DNA from: Kamptonema formosum PCC 10802
GTDB taxonomy: Bacteria; Cyanobacteriota; Cyanobacteriia; Cyanobacteriales; Oscillatoriaceae
Assembly (NCBI RefSeq): GCF_000332335.1
Contig: NZ_KB235948.1
Coordinates: 747,379-811,378 of the forward strand
Length of the DNA: 64,000 bases
Direction: 5' to 3'
The notes below the pieces were generated by a model. That model was given only the letters and a program-made list of their open reading frames with translations. It had not been told where the DNA came from and did no database searches. This document shows, one piece after another, positions 1-8,107 of the stretch. Position 1 is the first letter of the stretch, and each line of letters opens with the position of its first letter. A program made the position numbers and the translations under genes.

Positions 1-358
1 ATATTGGTTAGAACAATAGAAGCTTCGGGAGCTCTGGAGCAAGGGAGGCCGTCAGTCACTCCGCCGTTCTGGTCCCCACTGACTCCGTTCTTGCGCTCGC
101 CAATGAATTCCCCAGAAACCCCGTCGAACTCTAAAAAGCCACATCCCCGCCAGCCAGTGCTGTCCACATCTGCTCGGCCACAGAGCGTGCCGTGGCTGGA
201 TCGAAAGTCTCATCAACAGGGGCCACCTCTCCTGTGAGGGTGTCATCCGCTGGGATCTCAGGTGCCCGTTGGCCGGCAATAGCTGCCGCTGCGGAATAGG
301 TATTAAAGTAGCCATCCAGTGATGAAATTAGACCTTGCTCATTTACCGTCACCAGGTA
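1..358 (-). pseudogene. Remnant of an NTF2-like/NHL-type protein, cut by a mobile repeat
   Basis: The minus strand reads an open stretch (352 to 131) whose start, VTVNEQGLISSLDGYFNT, parallels the end of the NTF2-like domain of the intact gene at 3497-4717 (ITVTDGQISRLEGVFDS). After its stop at 131 another frame gives EFDGVSGEFIGE, which parallels the NHL-like fragment at 3276-3527 (EFNGLTGAFIG). The upstream part of the reading frame (YTYLV) runs directly into the mobile repeat at 361. I read this as a decayed paralogue of the 3.3-4.7 kb gene, interrupted at its 5' side and frameshifted downstream. It also runs off the window start. The family link rests on short matches read by eye. Confidence 0.45.
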
Positions 359-360
359 GG

Positions 361-476
361 TATAGCAGTAGTCATATTGGTTAGGACATCCCTGGCCTAG
401 GGATAAAAGGCTTAGGGCAGGCGTTCCCTCCGTGCCCTCTCGATCTAATGTCCTAACCTAACTGGCTACTGCTATA
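361..476. repeat. MITE-like element, family A (copy 1)
   Basis: The left end TATAGCAGTAGTCATATTGG with TTAGGAC after it is matched in inverted orientation by the right end GTCCTAACC...CTACTGCTATA. The element is about 116 bp and has no coding capacity. Related ends occur near 594, 1263, 11005, 48431, 48534 and 53481. It lies directly against the broken gene at 1-358. Confidence 0.75.
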
Positions 477-593
477 GCCCTCTTCTGTCACTTTGGGGCA
501 ATTTGACGAATTTGCGCTATTTCAGGCAACGACAGATCCGGCTTTCACCCTTGTTTGACAAAAGAGGGATAGGCCAAATTCCAGAAACTGATC

Positions 594-766
594 TATAGCA
601 GTAGGCACTTAGGGAAAGGACTTGGGGTTTAACATGATGTAGGGGCGGGTTCACCCACAACCTGTGCCACACAGCTACAACACCGATAAACCCGCCCCTA
701 ACCTCTGATATAGCAGCAGATCCTATTGGGCCATAGCGTGTCCTAACCAATATGACTGCTGCTATA
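594..766. repeat. MITE-like element, family A (copy 2), carrying a family B palindrome
   Basis: The left end TATAGCAGTAGGCACTTAGG and right end GTCCTAACCAATATGACTGC then TGCTATA are imperfect inverted repeats of the family A type. The interior contains a complete family B palindrome (639-700), so this copy is nested or composite. The rest of 477-930 shows no supportable gene. Confidence 0.7.
639..700. repeat. Family B palindromic repeat (copy 1)
   Basis: GTAGGGGCGGGTTCACCC at the left is answered by an inverted AAACCCGCCCCTA at the right, with about 30 bp between. The interior (CCTGTGCCACACAGC) is shared with the copy at 3166 and differs from the copies at 6822, 53625 and 53703. Confidence 0.7.
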
Positions 767-941
767 ACAGGTCTTTGTCGATCGACCCGGCAAAATTCGC
801 GTTGTTATTGCCGTAAATTTTTGAATCTAAAAATTCAGAAAAATTCCGCCCCTCATTTATCCCAAAAGTCTGCAATCGATCGGTCTGATGCTCGTATATC
901 AAGCATGAAATATGCGTTGCTAGTTCGATAAAACTCTAAAC

Positions 942-1191
942 TTACTGCTTACAAAGCCTTTCCCGCAGTCCTGAGGTTTCCACCTGTTCAACCAGCCCCT
1001 CTCTATCAAAGCCTGCTGCCTGCAAATCTGGGCAGGACGCGCCATAAAATATAGGTCTATTAGGAGATAAAATTTGCGGATCTCTTCCCCCCCCATTTCT
1101 GCAAATGCTCCAGCAGCTGGTGCTGTCAAGCCTGCTGCCGCTAAATCTGGGCTGTTCTCTGCAATCCCAAATCATAAAACAGCGGTGAAAT
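942..1191 (-). pseudogene. Decayed duplicate of the neighbouring NPDL-repeat protein
   Basis: Across shifting minus-strand frames one reads ISPLFYDL, then AENSPDLAAAGL, then IRKFYLLIDLYFMA, then CPDLQAAGF followed by LVEQVETSGLRE. These match in order the N-terminal repeats of the intact gene at 1410-2486 (ISELFYDLAYYAANSPELGE; FSPFVDLKFY; NPDLQAAGL; HLQCCGLQEGR). At least two frameshifts are needed to connect the pieces. It looks like a tandem copy that has lost function. Confidence 0.6.
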
Positions 1192-1262
1192 TTATGAGAT
1201 CATTGTTTTAGTCTTTGAAGCTAACCGCTAGTGGGTGCCTTTGCGCCTCCATTGCGAAAATA

Positions 1263-1290
1263 TATAGCAGCAGTCATATTGGGCACGGAC
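1263..1290. repeat. Solo end of a family A element
   Basis: TATAGCAGCAGTCATATTGG followed by GCACGGAC matches the family A left terminus. No matching right end was seen nearby, so it is an isolated or decayed end. It lies between the decayed repeat-protein copy and the intact gene. Confidence 0.5.
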
Positions 1291-1409
1291 AGGAAAAGCG
1301 CGGGAGCTGGGGAGGGAGGGAGTCGGAATGTCCGAGGGTTGAGGCTGAACGCTTGCCCCTGAAGTTGGTTCTCACCTCCTTCTGTGAGCGACTTTCAAAC
1401 ACTGCGCCC

Positions 1410-2486
1410 TCAAGTTTGGCTCACCCTTCGGAGGTGGGCCAACTCAGGGGCTAGTAGGGGGCCAAAGTCCCGCCCTTCAGCGGCTCCCACCGCAACCAGG
1501 TGTTCAAAAAGTTTCTCTGGGGCATTTCCGAACGCTTCCAACAAGTCAGGATTCTTTGCTGCGTAAGCGTATAAATCCACTTGGGGGGAAAACCGCAGCC
1601 CCTGTCTTAACCCCGCCGTTTGCAAATGCTCGAATAACTGCTCGAATTCTCTCAACCCGGCTGCCTTTAGATCCGGGTTGCTATCCCCATAGAACCTTAA
1701 ATCGACAAAGGGCGAAAACGCGCGCCCTTGATTGACACCAACACTTTGTAAATGCTCAAATAACTGCTGGCACTCCGTCAAACCGGCAGCCCTCAGATCC
1801 GGATTAGACGCCGCGTATAAATTTAAATCAATAAAAGGTGAAAACCGCCGGCCTTCCCGAAATCCCAACAGTTGCAAATGCCCTAACAGCTCTTCAGGTT
1901 CCGTCAAGCCTGCAGCCGCCAAGTCCGGATTGTGCGCCGCATAAAACTTTAAATCCACAAACGCCGAAAAGGACCGGCCTTCCGCCAGCCCACAAGTTCG
2001 CAAATGCCGGAATAACTCATCAGGTTCCGTCAAACCGGCAGCCGCCAAATCAGGATTCGCTGCCGCATAGAACTTTAAATCAACAAACCTAGAAAATTTG
2101 CGCCATTCATAAATTCCGCAAATTTGCAAATGCCGGAACAGCTGTTCTGGCTCCCTCAACCCGGCTGCAGCCAGTTCCGGGTTAGCTTCCGCATAGAACT
2201 TCAAATCCACAAACGGAGAAAAGAGCCGGCCTTCCTGAAGTCCACAGCATTGCAAATGCTCCAGCAACTGCTCGTCAGTCAAACCTGCCGCTTGCAAATC
2301 CGGGTTAGACAGCTCATAAAACGCTAAATCCACAAACGGAGAGAACTTGCGGCTTTCCGCCACCCCAAATGTTTTCAAATGCTCCAACAGCTGCTCAGCA
2401 GAAGTTAGCCCCGCTTCCCCTAGCTCAGGGCTGTTAGCAGCATAGTATGCCAGGTCGTAAAACAGTTCTGAAATAGGTTCACCCAT
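1410..2486 (-). CDS. Protein built of tandem ~40-aa NPDL/EGR repeats
   Basis: The 358-residue protein consists almost entirely of about nine tandem repeats of roughly 40 residues. The pattern is FSPFVDLxFYxxxNPDLxxAG, then LxExxxLFxHLxxxGLxEGR. The same pattern occurs in cyanobacterial and alphaproteobacterial surface or calcium-binding proteins, usually as an N-terminal accessory region. There is no signal peptide, catalytic motif or membrane segment, so the function is unknown. The ATG at 2486 follows a poorly conserved leader. A decayed copy of the 5' part lies downstream (942-1191), and the gene at 3497-4717 carries four such repeats. Repeat number probably changes by unequal recombination. 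The open frame and repeat family are clear; the role is not. Confidence 0.85.
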   Translation of the reverse strand: MGEPISELFYDLAYYAANSPELGEAGLTSAEQLLEHLKTFGVAESRKFSPFVDLAFYELSNPDLQAAGLTDEQLLEHLQCCGLQEGRLFSPFVDLKFYAEANPELAAAGLREPEQLFRHLQICGIYEWRKFSRFVDLKFYAAANPDLAAAGLTEPDELFRHLRTCGLAEGRSFSAFVDLKFYAAHNPDLAAAGLTEPEELLGHLQLLGFREGRRFSPFIDLNLYAASNPDLRAAGLTECQQLFEHLQSVGVNQGRAFSPFVDLRFYGDSNPDLKAAGLREFEQLFEHLQTAGLRQGLRFSPQVDLYAYAAKNPDLLEAFGNAPEKLFEHLVAVGAAEGRDFGPLLAPELAHLRRVSQT

Positions 2487-2580
2487 CGTTTCCTACTTTT
2501 CGAGAGGCGCGATTAATCGCGTTTCTAATTTACCGGTTATCTAGCGCTATTAGCGCTACTTTGGGGAGCCGGCTCTACCC

Positions 2581-2871
2581 CTATTTAGCAAACAGAGTGC
2601 CGAGAGGCTTAAACGCTCCCAGAGGGATCAGGTCAAAATCCACCAAGCCGGCTTTCACCAAAGGAAGCGTGTCAATGACTTTCCGCGCTTCTTCAACCGA
2701 CTCGCATTCCAGCATCACGACAGCACCGTTGCGGTCCGTGCGGAAGTACAGCTCGCGGAAAACCCCCTGATTGTGGAGTTCCCACGCATGGGCGGCTTCC
2801 TCCTTCAGAAGCGGATAGATTTTCTCTTCCGTAGCTCCTGGCAAAATCTTATCAATGGCCAGAATCTTCAT
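2581..2871 (-). CDS. Small dimeric alpha/beta-barrel protein, muconolactone-isomerase-like
   Basis: The product has 96 residues. The pattern is an N-terminal strand MKILAIDKILPG, a helix rich in Glu/Ala/Leu, the segment FRTDRNGAVVMLEC, and a helix VEEARKVIDTLPL. This is that of small ferredoxin-fold proteins related to muconolactone isomerase and YciI. Such proteins usually act as dimers and many have no known substrate. No catabolic partner genes are nearby, so an isomerase reaction is not implied. The ATG has GGGAGGGAAGATATG just upstream, a good ribosome-binding site. It is on the same strand as its neighbours but has its own spacing. Confidence 0.7.
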   Translation of the reverse strand: MKILAIDKILPGATEEKIYPLLKEEAAHAWELHNQGVFRELYFRTDRNGAVVMLECESVEEARKVIDTLPLVKAGLVDFDLIPLGAFKPLGTLFAK

Positions 2872-3275
2872 ATCTTCCCTCCCTTCTAACTAATCAGTGG
2901 TAGCAGACACTTTATAAAGAAAAGCCAAAATTTATAGGGTTTTAGCGATAATTGTGGTAAGCAGACCGCCCGAACGCCAGCAGTGCTGGATGCTTGCGAG
3001 AGAGTCGCTTCTGAGGCTATTGATGCATATTTTTTGCCAGATGTCAAGGTCGGTGAATTGTCTGGGGGGCGGGCTCACCCGAAAACTTTCCGGCACAGGA
3101 AGGATGTAGGGGCGGCCCCCCGTGGCACTGGTGTCAACTTAAAGCTACTGGGCGTTTAACATTATGTAGGGGCGGGTTCATCCACAGCCTGTGCCACACA
3201 GCTTATGCGCCGATAAACCCGCCCAAAACCTCTGATATCTCTTTTCTGGTTGAGCATTGGGGCGAAGGTACGTTC
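2872..3275. other. Intergenic stretch with a family B palindrome; no gene seen
   Basis: A family B palindrome lies at about 3166-3227 (GTAGGGGCGGGTTCA ... AAACCCGCCC) with the same interior as the copy at 639. A plus-strand frame from about 2938 is open for some 70 codons but has no start codon or recognisable family, so it is not called as a gene. Confidence 0.6.
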
Positions 3276-3527
3276 CTATCCTTCCCTAGGTGGGGGCGGG
3301 TTTATAAAAATTCTGGGCTTTCCCGATAGTATGCGGGTGAACCCGCCCCTACTGTCCTTGATAGCGACATAGAGGTCGTTGTTGGGCCCGGGGGCGACAC
3401 CGGCAGGAAAGTCCAGACCGCTGCCCTCTGCGCTCGCTGCGCCGAAAACCCCAATAAACGCCCCCGTTAACCCATTAAACTCCAGCACTTGATCCGTCAG
3501 CTGACTGGCGACAAGGATATTGCCCAT
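3276..3527 (-). pseudogene. NHL-like C-terminal fragment, frameshifted and cut by a repeat
   Basis: The reading frame gives GNILVASQLTDQVLEFNG and FPAGVAPGPNNDLYVA, a pattern typical of NHL or SMP-30-like beta-propeller blades. It overlaps the last 31 bases of the upstream gene in another frame. It therefore looks like the former C-terminal domain of that gene, separated by a frameshift near 3520. Its own end (about 3291-3352) is a family B palindrome that encodes the nonsense tail and stop. It is thus broken at both sides. The alternative, a short independently translated protein, seems unlikely. Confidence 0.6.
3291..3352. repeat. Family B palindromic repeat (copy 3) ending the NHL fragment
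   Basis: GGGGGCGGGTTTATAAA and the inverted GGGTGAACCCGCCCCTAC bound a 62-bp palindrome. It provides the last ~20 codons and the stop of the fragment at 3276-3527, which indicates insertion into a former coding region. Confidence 0.65.
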
Positions 3528-4717
3528 AGCTGCTGCGGCTGAAAAACATTCTGCTCTGCTGTCTGCAACTCAAACGAATCCGACACCCCTAAAGCGCTAT
3601 TAGAAACGCCCGTATACAGCGGTGCAGTCGCAGCGCCTGACACACCAAAAAGTCCGCTATCATCAAAGCTGTCCGAAACCTGTGCCGTGTTTTGCTGTTG
3701 CGCCACTGCCTGCGTCCCCGCTCCAGAGAGTGAGCGAGCCAGACTCATGCCTGTGAGTGCGTCTCTTGACTGTGCCACCGCCGTATTTTCTCCTAAAAAG
3801 GCGGCCTCTGAGATAGCGCTGTCGAAGACACCTTCAAGTCGGGATATTTGGCCATCTGTCACCGTTATTAAATTATAAACCTCAATCGCATATTCACTGC
3901 CGTTTTCCTTGACTGTGAGGTCTTCATGTAACAGGGAGACAATCTGGCTTTCGCCCTGAAAAAAACCGCGAATCTCGAAGACATTGCTGGTGACGAACTC
4001 GTCTCTTGTGCTAAAGAATTCCAGTACGCCGTCACGACCCTCCCATTGGCCAGCGAACGGGATTATACTGCTATCTCCAGAAAAAGTCCAAACTGTATCC
4101 TCAGTCAGCAAGTCCTGGAAGCTTGTGTAGTCACCCCGTCCCAGCGATTCATACATTTGCCGCACGACCTGCAAGTCGATGTTCTCAGCACCAAAGCTTT
4201 CTTGGGAGCCCGAGCGTCCCTCAGCGAAACCGTAGGTGATTAGGTGTTCTAGCGCTCCTTCAAGAGAGCCCCCGACAGATTTATTGACATCCGGGTTAGC
4301 GGCCAAATACTCCTTCAAAAAATCTCGATTTTCGCCCCGCAAAAATACGCGATTCTCGTTTATTCCTTGCGCTATTAAGTGCTGGAACGCTCGCTCTTCA
4401 TCTCCCCCAAATGCTTGATTGAGGTCGGCGTTATTTGCCAAGTAATATTTGAGATCGAATGCCTGTGAGAATCGCCGCCCCTCTCGCACTCCATTGTTTT
4501 CCAAATGAGTTAACAGGTCGGCGTAGTTAAAATTTTCCAGATCGGAGTAGCTATTTCGATAATAGTCCAAATCCACCCACGGCGAAAATTTCCGCCCTTC
4601 CAGCAACCCATATCTTTGGAAGTGGTCGCGCAATTCAGCTTCCGTATCGATCCCAGCAGCCGCCAAGTCCGGATTTTGGGCTGCATAATACTGAGCGTCA
4701 AATAAATCTATGGCCAC
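3497..4717 (-). CDS. NPDL-repeat protein with an NTF2/SnoaL-like domain (probably truncated)
   Basis: The open frame has 406 residues. Residues 1-175 are four NPDL/EGR repeats like those at 1410-2486. Residues ~180-300 have an NTF2/SnoaL-like pattern (VRQMYESLGRGDYTSFQDLL, then WEGRDGVLEFF, then EVYNLITVTDGQISRLEGVFD). Residues ~300-390 are a low-complexity Ala/Gln/Ser linker. The C-terminus LWAISLSPVS diverges just where another frame continues as an NHL-like segment (3276-3527). The native protein was therefore probably longer and this gene carries a frameshift. NTF2-like domains bind small ligands or act as enzymes; none can be assigned here. The start ATG has an AAGAGGAG ribosome-binding site. 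Confidence 0.7.
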   Translation of the reverse strand: MAIDLFDAQYYAAQNPDLAAAGIDTEAELRDHFQRYGLLEGRKFSPWVDLDYYRNSYSDLENFNYADLLTHLENNGVREGRRFSQAFDLKYYLANNADLNQAFGGDEERAFQHLIAQGINENRVFLRGENRDFLKEYLAANPDVNKSVGGSLEGALEHLITYGFAEGRSGSQESFGAENIDLQVVRQMYESLGRGDYTSFQDLLTEDTVWTFSGDSSIIPFAGQWEGRDGVLEFFSTRDEFVTSNVFEIRGFFQGESQIVSLLHEDLTVKENGSEYAIEVYNLITVTDGQISRLEGVFDSAISEAAFLGENTAVAQSRDALTGMSLARSLSGAGTQAVAQQQNTAQVSDSFDDSGLFGVSGAATAPLYTGVSNSALGVSDSFELQTAEQNVFQPQQLWAISLSPVS

Positions 4718-4789
4718 AGTTCACTCCTCTTTTAACACCAGTTTTTGGTTGATTGGCCGCACCGGCTGGACAAACAGGCGAAAGCTGCG

Positions 4790-4836
4790 GTGTGAGGGGT
4801 GAAGAGTGAAATCTGGCTTTGTTTCACCCCTCACAC
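4790..4836. repeat. Perfect 14-bp stem hairpin
   Basis: GTGTGAGGGGTGAA (4790-4803) is exactly complementary to TTCACCCCTCACAC (4823-4836) around a 19-nt spacer. It lies between the ThDP enzyme gene and the NTF2-like gene. There is no T-tract, so it is more likely a dispersed hairpin repeat than a classical terminator. Confidence 0.6.
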
Positions 4837-4891
4837 TGCATCCCTGAATTTCCTCGAACTTTTAACAGCTTAGTGCCGTTCATTCAGCAGA

Positions 4892-6598
4892 CTACTGTCC
4901 GCAGCGAACGCCAATCATATCCGGGCGAACATTAGCTTCCAAAACCACATCAATCAGGAACGGTCCCTTGTGCGACAGCGCCTGGTCAATCGCCGGCCCA
5001 ATCTGCTCTGGCTTCTCCACCCGAACCGCAGGGACGCCCATCGCTCGGGACATTTCATCAAAGCGAATTTCTGGCTTCGACAAGTCAAAAGAAAGCGGAA
5101 AATCGTGTTCCGGTACGCCGATCTCTTTCCAGTAAGCCTGGATATTCAGCTGTAGCAGCCGGTAGGAGCGGTTGTTGCAGATTATAAACTTGGCGTCTAC
5201 ATTGTGGCGAGCCGCTGTCCACAGAGCCTGTATGGTGTACATGCTGCCGCCGTCGCCGGTGAAGCCAATCACGGTTTTGTCGGGATTGGCAAGTTTGGCC
5301 CCGATCGCTCCAGGAATCCCCACTCCCAAGGAACCGCCACGGGTTAGGAAATAGTGTTCAGGTTTGGTTGCCGGCTTGTACCTGACCACGGGTGGGGAAC
5401 AGGTGAGCGCTTCATCAAAGATAATAACATCCTCTGGCAATTTCGGCGCGAACTCTTCCATAAACCGCGAGAAGTGCAGGGGAACTTCGTCCCGGATGGC
5501 TTTATCCGCCTCTATGGCTTTAGCCAATTTTTCTTCCTTGGCTTTGCCGATTTCCGCCACCCTCGCCTGAGCGGCGCTTTTCTGTTCCGGCGTCATTATC
5601 TGTTCCAGGGCAGTTGCCAGCTTGCCCAGGGTGAGTTTCGGATCGCTGACAGCACCGATATCAACCGGGTGATTCTTGGCAATCTCATACCCGTTCAAAT
5701 CGATATGAATCACCTTGGCTCCCGGAGCGAACACTTTGCCGAGTTCGGGGAAAACCTCTGGCACAATGTAAGTGGCGCAAACCAGGTTCACATCCCCTTT
5801 TTGCAGGATGGGAAGGCTCTGGTAGCCAAACATGTGGCCGGTGGCTCCCTGATACAGGGGGTGAGTGTGGCTCATGTTGAGTTCGCCGTTGTCGCACTCC
5901 CACACTTCCGCACCCAAAAGTTCCGCGACTTTTGCCAGCTCTTCTTGCGCTCCAGAATACGCTATCCCGTCGCCAATAAAAATCATTGGCTTGCTAGCTG
6001 CAGCCAGCATGGCAGCCATTTCTTTGACTGTGCCGTCGTCTGGCGCTACGCGGGAGGAAGGGATAGAAGTGGGGAAGACATCTTCTACCACCGGCTCGTC
6101 TAAAATATCTTGCGGGAGACACACATATACCGGTCCCATTGGGGGAGTGGCGGCAATTTTAATCGCCCGCCGCAAAACGCGCAGTACAGATTTGGAGTCC
6201 ATCACCATCGTTGACCACTTGGTGACCGGCTCTGCCATTGCCACCAAATCTCCCGCCATTTGGGCGTCCATTGCCTGATACTTAATCCCCGAATCTCCGC
6301 CAATCACCACCAGCGGGGAGTGACCGCGTTTTGCCTGGTAAAGCGCTCCAATGCCGTTTCCCACTCCAGGAGTGCTGTGCAGCTGCACCAGCGCCGGCTT
6401 TTTCGTCGCCCGCGCGTAACCGTCTGCTGCCATCACGGCAATCGACTCTTGCAACGTCAGGATGTACTTCATCTGCGGGTACTCCCACAGCGCATCCAAA
6501 AACCCCTGCTCTACGGTGCCCGGGTTGCCAAACATGTAGGTAATCCCATCCGCGAGCAGCTGTTCAATTATCGCAAAGCGTCCTGTTTTTACAGTCAT
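4892..6598 (-). CDS. Thiamine-diphosphate-dependent decarboxylase/lyase, benzoylformate-decarboxylase-like
   Basis: The 568-residue length and three-domain pattern fit the acetolactate synthase/benzoylformate decarboxylase superfamily. The N-terminal PYR domain has the activating glutamate E51 in TLQESIAVMAADGYARA. The middle domain follows, and the C-terminal PP domain carries the cofactor motif GFTGDGGSMYTIQALW ... IICNNRSYRLL (GDG-x(~25)-NN). ThDP and Mg2+ are therefore expected cofactors. The substrate cannot be told; a 2-keto acid is likely. The ATG is preceded by AGGAAGACAAACTTA. The nearest gene on the strand is a DJ-1/PfpI protein, and the region between carries repeats. A role as a minor pyruvate or keto-acid decarboxylase in fermentation is possible but unproven. 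Confidence 0.85.
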   Translation of the reverse strand: MTVKTGRFAIIEQLLADGITYMFGNPGTVEQGFLDALWEYPQMKYILTLQESIAVMAADGYARATKKPALVQLHSTPGVGNGIGALYQAKRGHSPLVVIGGDSGIKYQAMDAQMAGDLVAMAEPVTKWSTMVMDSKSVLRVLRRAIKIAATPPMGPVYVCLPQDILDEPVVEDVFPTSIPSSRVAPDDGTVKEMAAMLAAASKPMIFIGDGIAYSGAQEELAKVAELLGAEVWECDNGELNMSHTHPLYQGATGHMFGYQSLPILQKGDVNLVCATYIVPEVFPELGKVFAPGAKVIHIDLNGYEIAKNHPVDIGAVSDPKLTLGKLATALEQIMTPEQKSAAQARVAEIGKAKEEKLAKAIEADKAIRDEVPLHFSRFMEEFAPKLPEDVIIFDEALTCSPPVVRYKPATKPEHYFLTRGGSLGVGIPGAIGAKLANPDKTVIGFTGDGGSMYTIQALWTAARHNVDAKFIICNNRSYRLLQLNIQAYWKEIGVPEHDFPLSFDLSKPEIRFDEMSRAMGVPAVRVEKPEQIGPAIDQALSHKGPFLIDVVLEANVRPDMIGVRCGQ

Positions 6599-6821
6599 TA
6601 AGTTTGTCTTCCTTTTCGGTTAATTTTTATCTTTTGCTCAAACTTAGTTCTATCCCTTTTGCTTGAACAATCCCTGAATATATTGAGGGCGGACAATCGA
6701 GAGTAACGGCAAAAAAAGAGTGCCAGTAAACCCCAACAATCTCTCTCCTTCTCTTCTCTTTGCGTTGTAAAACCGCCCCTACAAACAGGTGGGGCTAAAG
6801 CCCAACTACAAACGGGCTAAA

Positions 6822-6883
6822 GTAGGGGCGGGTTCACCCAAAATGTCTCTGCTCAGTTCAGATGTTAGTAAACTCGCCCCTAC
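6822..6883. repeat. Family B palindromic repeat (copy 4)
   Basis: GTAGGGGCGGGTTCACCC opens it and an inverted TAAACTCGCCCCTAC closes it. The interior AAAATGTCTCTGCTCAGTTC is close to those of the two copies near 53.7 kb and unlike those at 639 and 3166. The surrounding 6602-7065 interval holds only repeats. Confidence 0.7.
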
Positions 6884-7060
6884 GAACTTTGGGCTAAAGC
6901 CCAACTACGAACTTTGGGCTAAAGCCCAACTACGAACTTTGGGCTAAAGCCCAACTACGAACTTTGGGCTAAAGCCCAACTACGAACTTTGGGCTAAAGC
7001 CCAACTACGAACTTTGGGCTAAAGCCCAACTACGAACTTTGGGCTAAAGCCCAACTACAA
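6881..7060. repeat. Tandem array of seven 25-bp self-complementary units
   Basis: The unit TACGAACTTTGGGCTAAAGC followed by CCAAC occurs seven times at exact 25-bp spacing (TTTGGGCT starts at 6888, 6913, 6938, 6963, 6988, 7013, 7038). Each unit contains the hairpin TTGGGCT-AA-AGCCCAA. The copies are essentially identical, which implies recent expansion or gene conversion. The array stops five bases from the stop codon of the PfpI-like gene. It lacks the spacers that would make it a CRISPR. Confidence 0.9.
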
Positions 7061-7065
7061 ACAGT

Positions 7066-7893
7066 TTACCAGCCGTAGCGCGTCAGTCCTTTTTCCAAAG
7101 CTTCGACCATTTTTTCGCCTGTGAGATAGGAGTCGGGAGTGGAGCGTCCGGTGATAAATGGATAGTCCACAATCACCGAGGTTTCCTTCCCGAAGTTGCC
7201 AATGTATGCGCCATCGGGTCCGGTGGCGTCGCGGAGGATGTACTCCAGGGGATAGGGCGGCGGGCCCATGTTGAAGTCGGTGCCCATAAAGCCGGTGCCG
7301 TCGTGGTAGTCGTATTCTTTGCAGTGACCGGTGACGTGTTTGCCCCAGATGATGCTCTTGCGATTTTCCAGCTCGCGAGCGAAGGCGAGGCAAGCAACGC
7401 CGTAGCACTCGGCACCGATGGGTTTGTCGCGACGCAAAAAGCTGAGGATGATGTCGTGCACTCTCTGGTTGTTGGCGAGATCGACGATAGGGCCACTTCC
7501 CCCGACGATCAGCATGGCGTCGAATTTCGACAGAAATTCCGTCTCCGCCTTGTCGATTGCCTTGTAATAGCTCTCCAGATCCCGGATCAGGCTGCTGGAG
7601 CTAAAATAAGGCATCTCTGGCATAATTTCAGAGATATTCACCGGGCTGTCCAGTCTGGGTGAGGAATCGATTTCCTTCACCTTGTCCGCTACTTCCTGGG
7701 AAGTGACGCTGCGTCCCAGGGGTGGGTCGATGTAGTTGGGGTCCATGCTGGGGGGCAGGGCCACAGGACGCTTGCCGGTGGGAGTTGCGAAGGTGACTTC
7801 ATACCCAGCCTTGTCAAAGGTTTCCAGAGGGCCAATCAGCTCCTCACCCCAGTAACCCCACTCGGACAAGATAATCAAAATCTTTTTGGTCAT
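7066..7893 (-). CDS. DJ-1/PfpI-superfamily protein (type 1 glutamine amidotransferase-like)
   Basis: The 275-residue protein starts with the Rossmann-like strand KKILIILSEWGYWGEEL, which holds the conserved acidic residue. It has DAMLIVGGSGPIVDLA and the nucleophile elbow IGAECYGVACLA with Cys163. This is the DJ-1/PfpI/Hsp31 layout; family members act as glyoxalases, chaperones or amidases. The insert between the first strands (residues 40-120) is longer than in short PfpI proteins and more like Hsp31-type members. Substrate and reaction are not inferable. The stop codon abuts the 25-bp tandem array, so 3' end structure or stability may be affected. It is on the same strand as the ThDP enzyme but separated by ~470 bp of repeats. 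Confidence 0.8.
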   Translation of the reverse strand: MTKKILIILSEWGYWGEELIGPLETFDKAGYEVTFATPTGKRPVALPPSMDPNYIDPPLGRSVTSQEVADKVKEIDSSPRLDSPVNISEIMPEMPYFSSSSLIRDLESYYKAIDKAETEFLSKFDAMLIVGGSGPIVDLANNQRVHDIILSFLRRDKPIGAECYGVACLAFARELENRKSIIWGKHVTGHCKEYDYHDGTGFMGTDFNMGPPPYPLEYILRDATGPDGAYIGNFGKETSVIVDYPFITGRSTPDSYLTGEKMVEALEKGLTRYGW

Positions 7894-7939
7894 GCGATTG
7901 CCTTACCTCGTTAAAAGCTTTGCAAATTTGCTGATCCAT

Positions 7940-8107
7940 TTACGCGACATTTGTCCGGGAATCTCCGGACAGTGCAACGATGGCACTATCACCATTCAAA
8001 GTGATAGAGGCGGTATCCCGCAGAGCTTTCAGGAAAATCCCAAAAGCGCCATTCCTGTCCCGCGATAGCCTAAAGCCGCAACTGGGACAATGGAAAACTT
8101 CACATAT
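7940..8107 (-). pseudogene. C-terminal remnant of a TnpB (IS200/IS605-type) protein
   Basis: A minus-strand frame ending at the TAA (7940-7942) reads FHCPSCGFRLSRDRNGAFGI then FLKALRD. This matches the C-terminal zinc-finger and catalytic region of TnpB/IS605 OrfB proteins (CPSCG ... DRDxNGAxNIxLRAL). Only about 55 codons remain, and an in-frame stop lies immediately upstream. No TnpA or other TnpB part is visible. The Zn-binding CPSC pair is intact in sequence, but the nuclease domain is missing. Confidence 0.7.

Noticed and set aside
2938-3150. Open plus-strand stretch (TARTPAVLDACERVASEAID and onward)
   Set aside because: It looks somewhat coding-like, but there is no start codon, no recognised family, and it runs into a family B repeat. 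Too little to call even a remnant.
5354-6103. A 249-codon plus-strand open frame antisense to the ThDP enzyme
   Set aside because: It is the antisense shadow of a clear ThDP enzyme gene with catalytic motifs on the other strand.
6881-7060. Possible CRISPR array
   Set aside because: The 25-bp units are directly contiguous with no unique spacers, and no cas genes are in the window.
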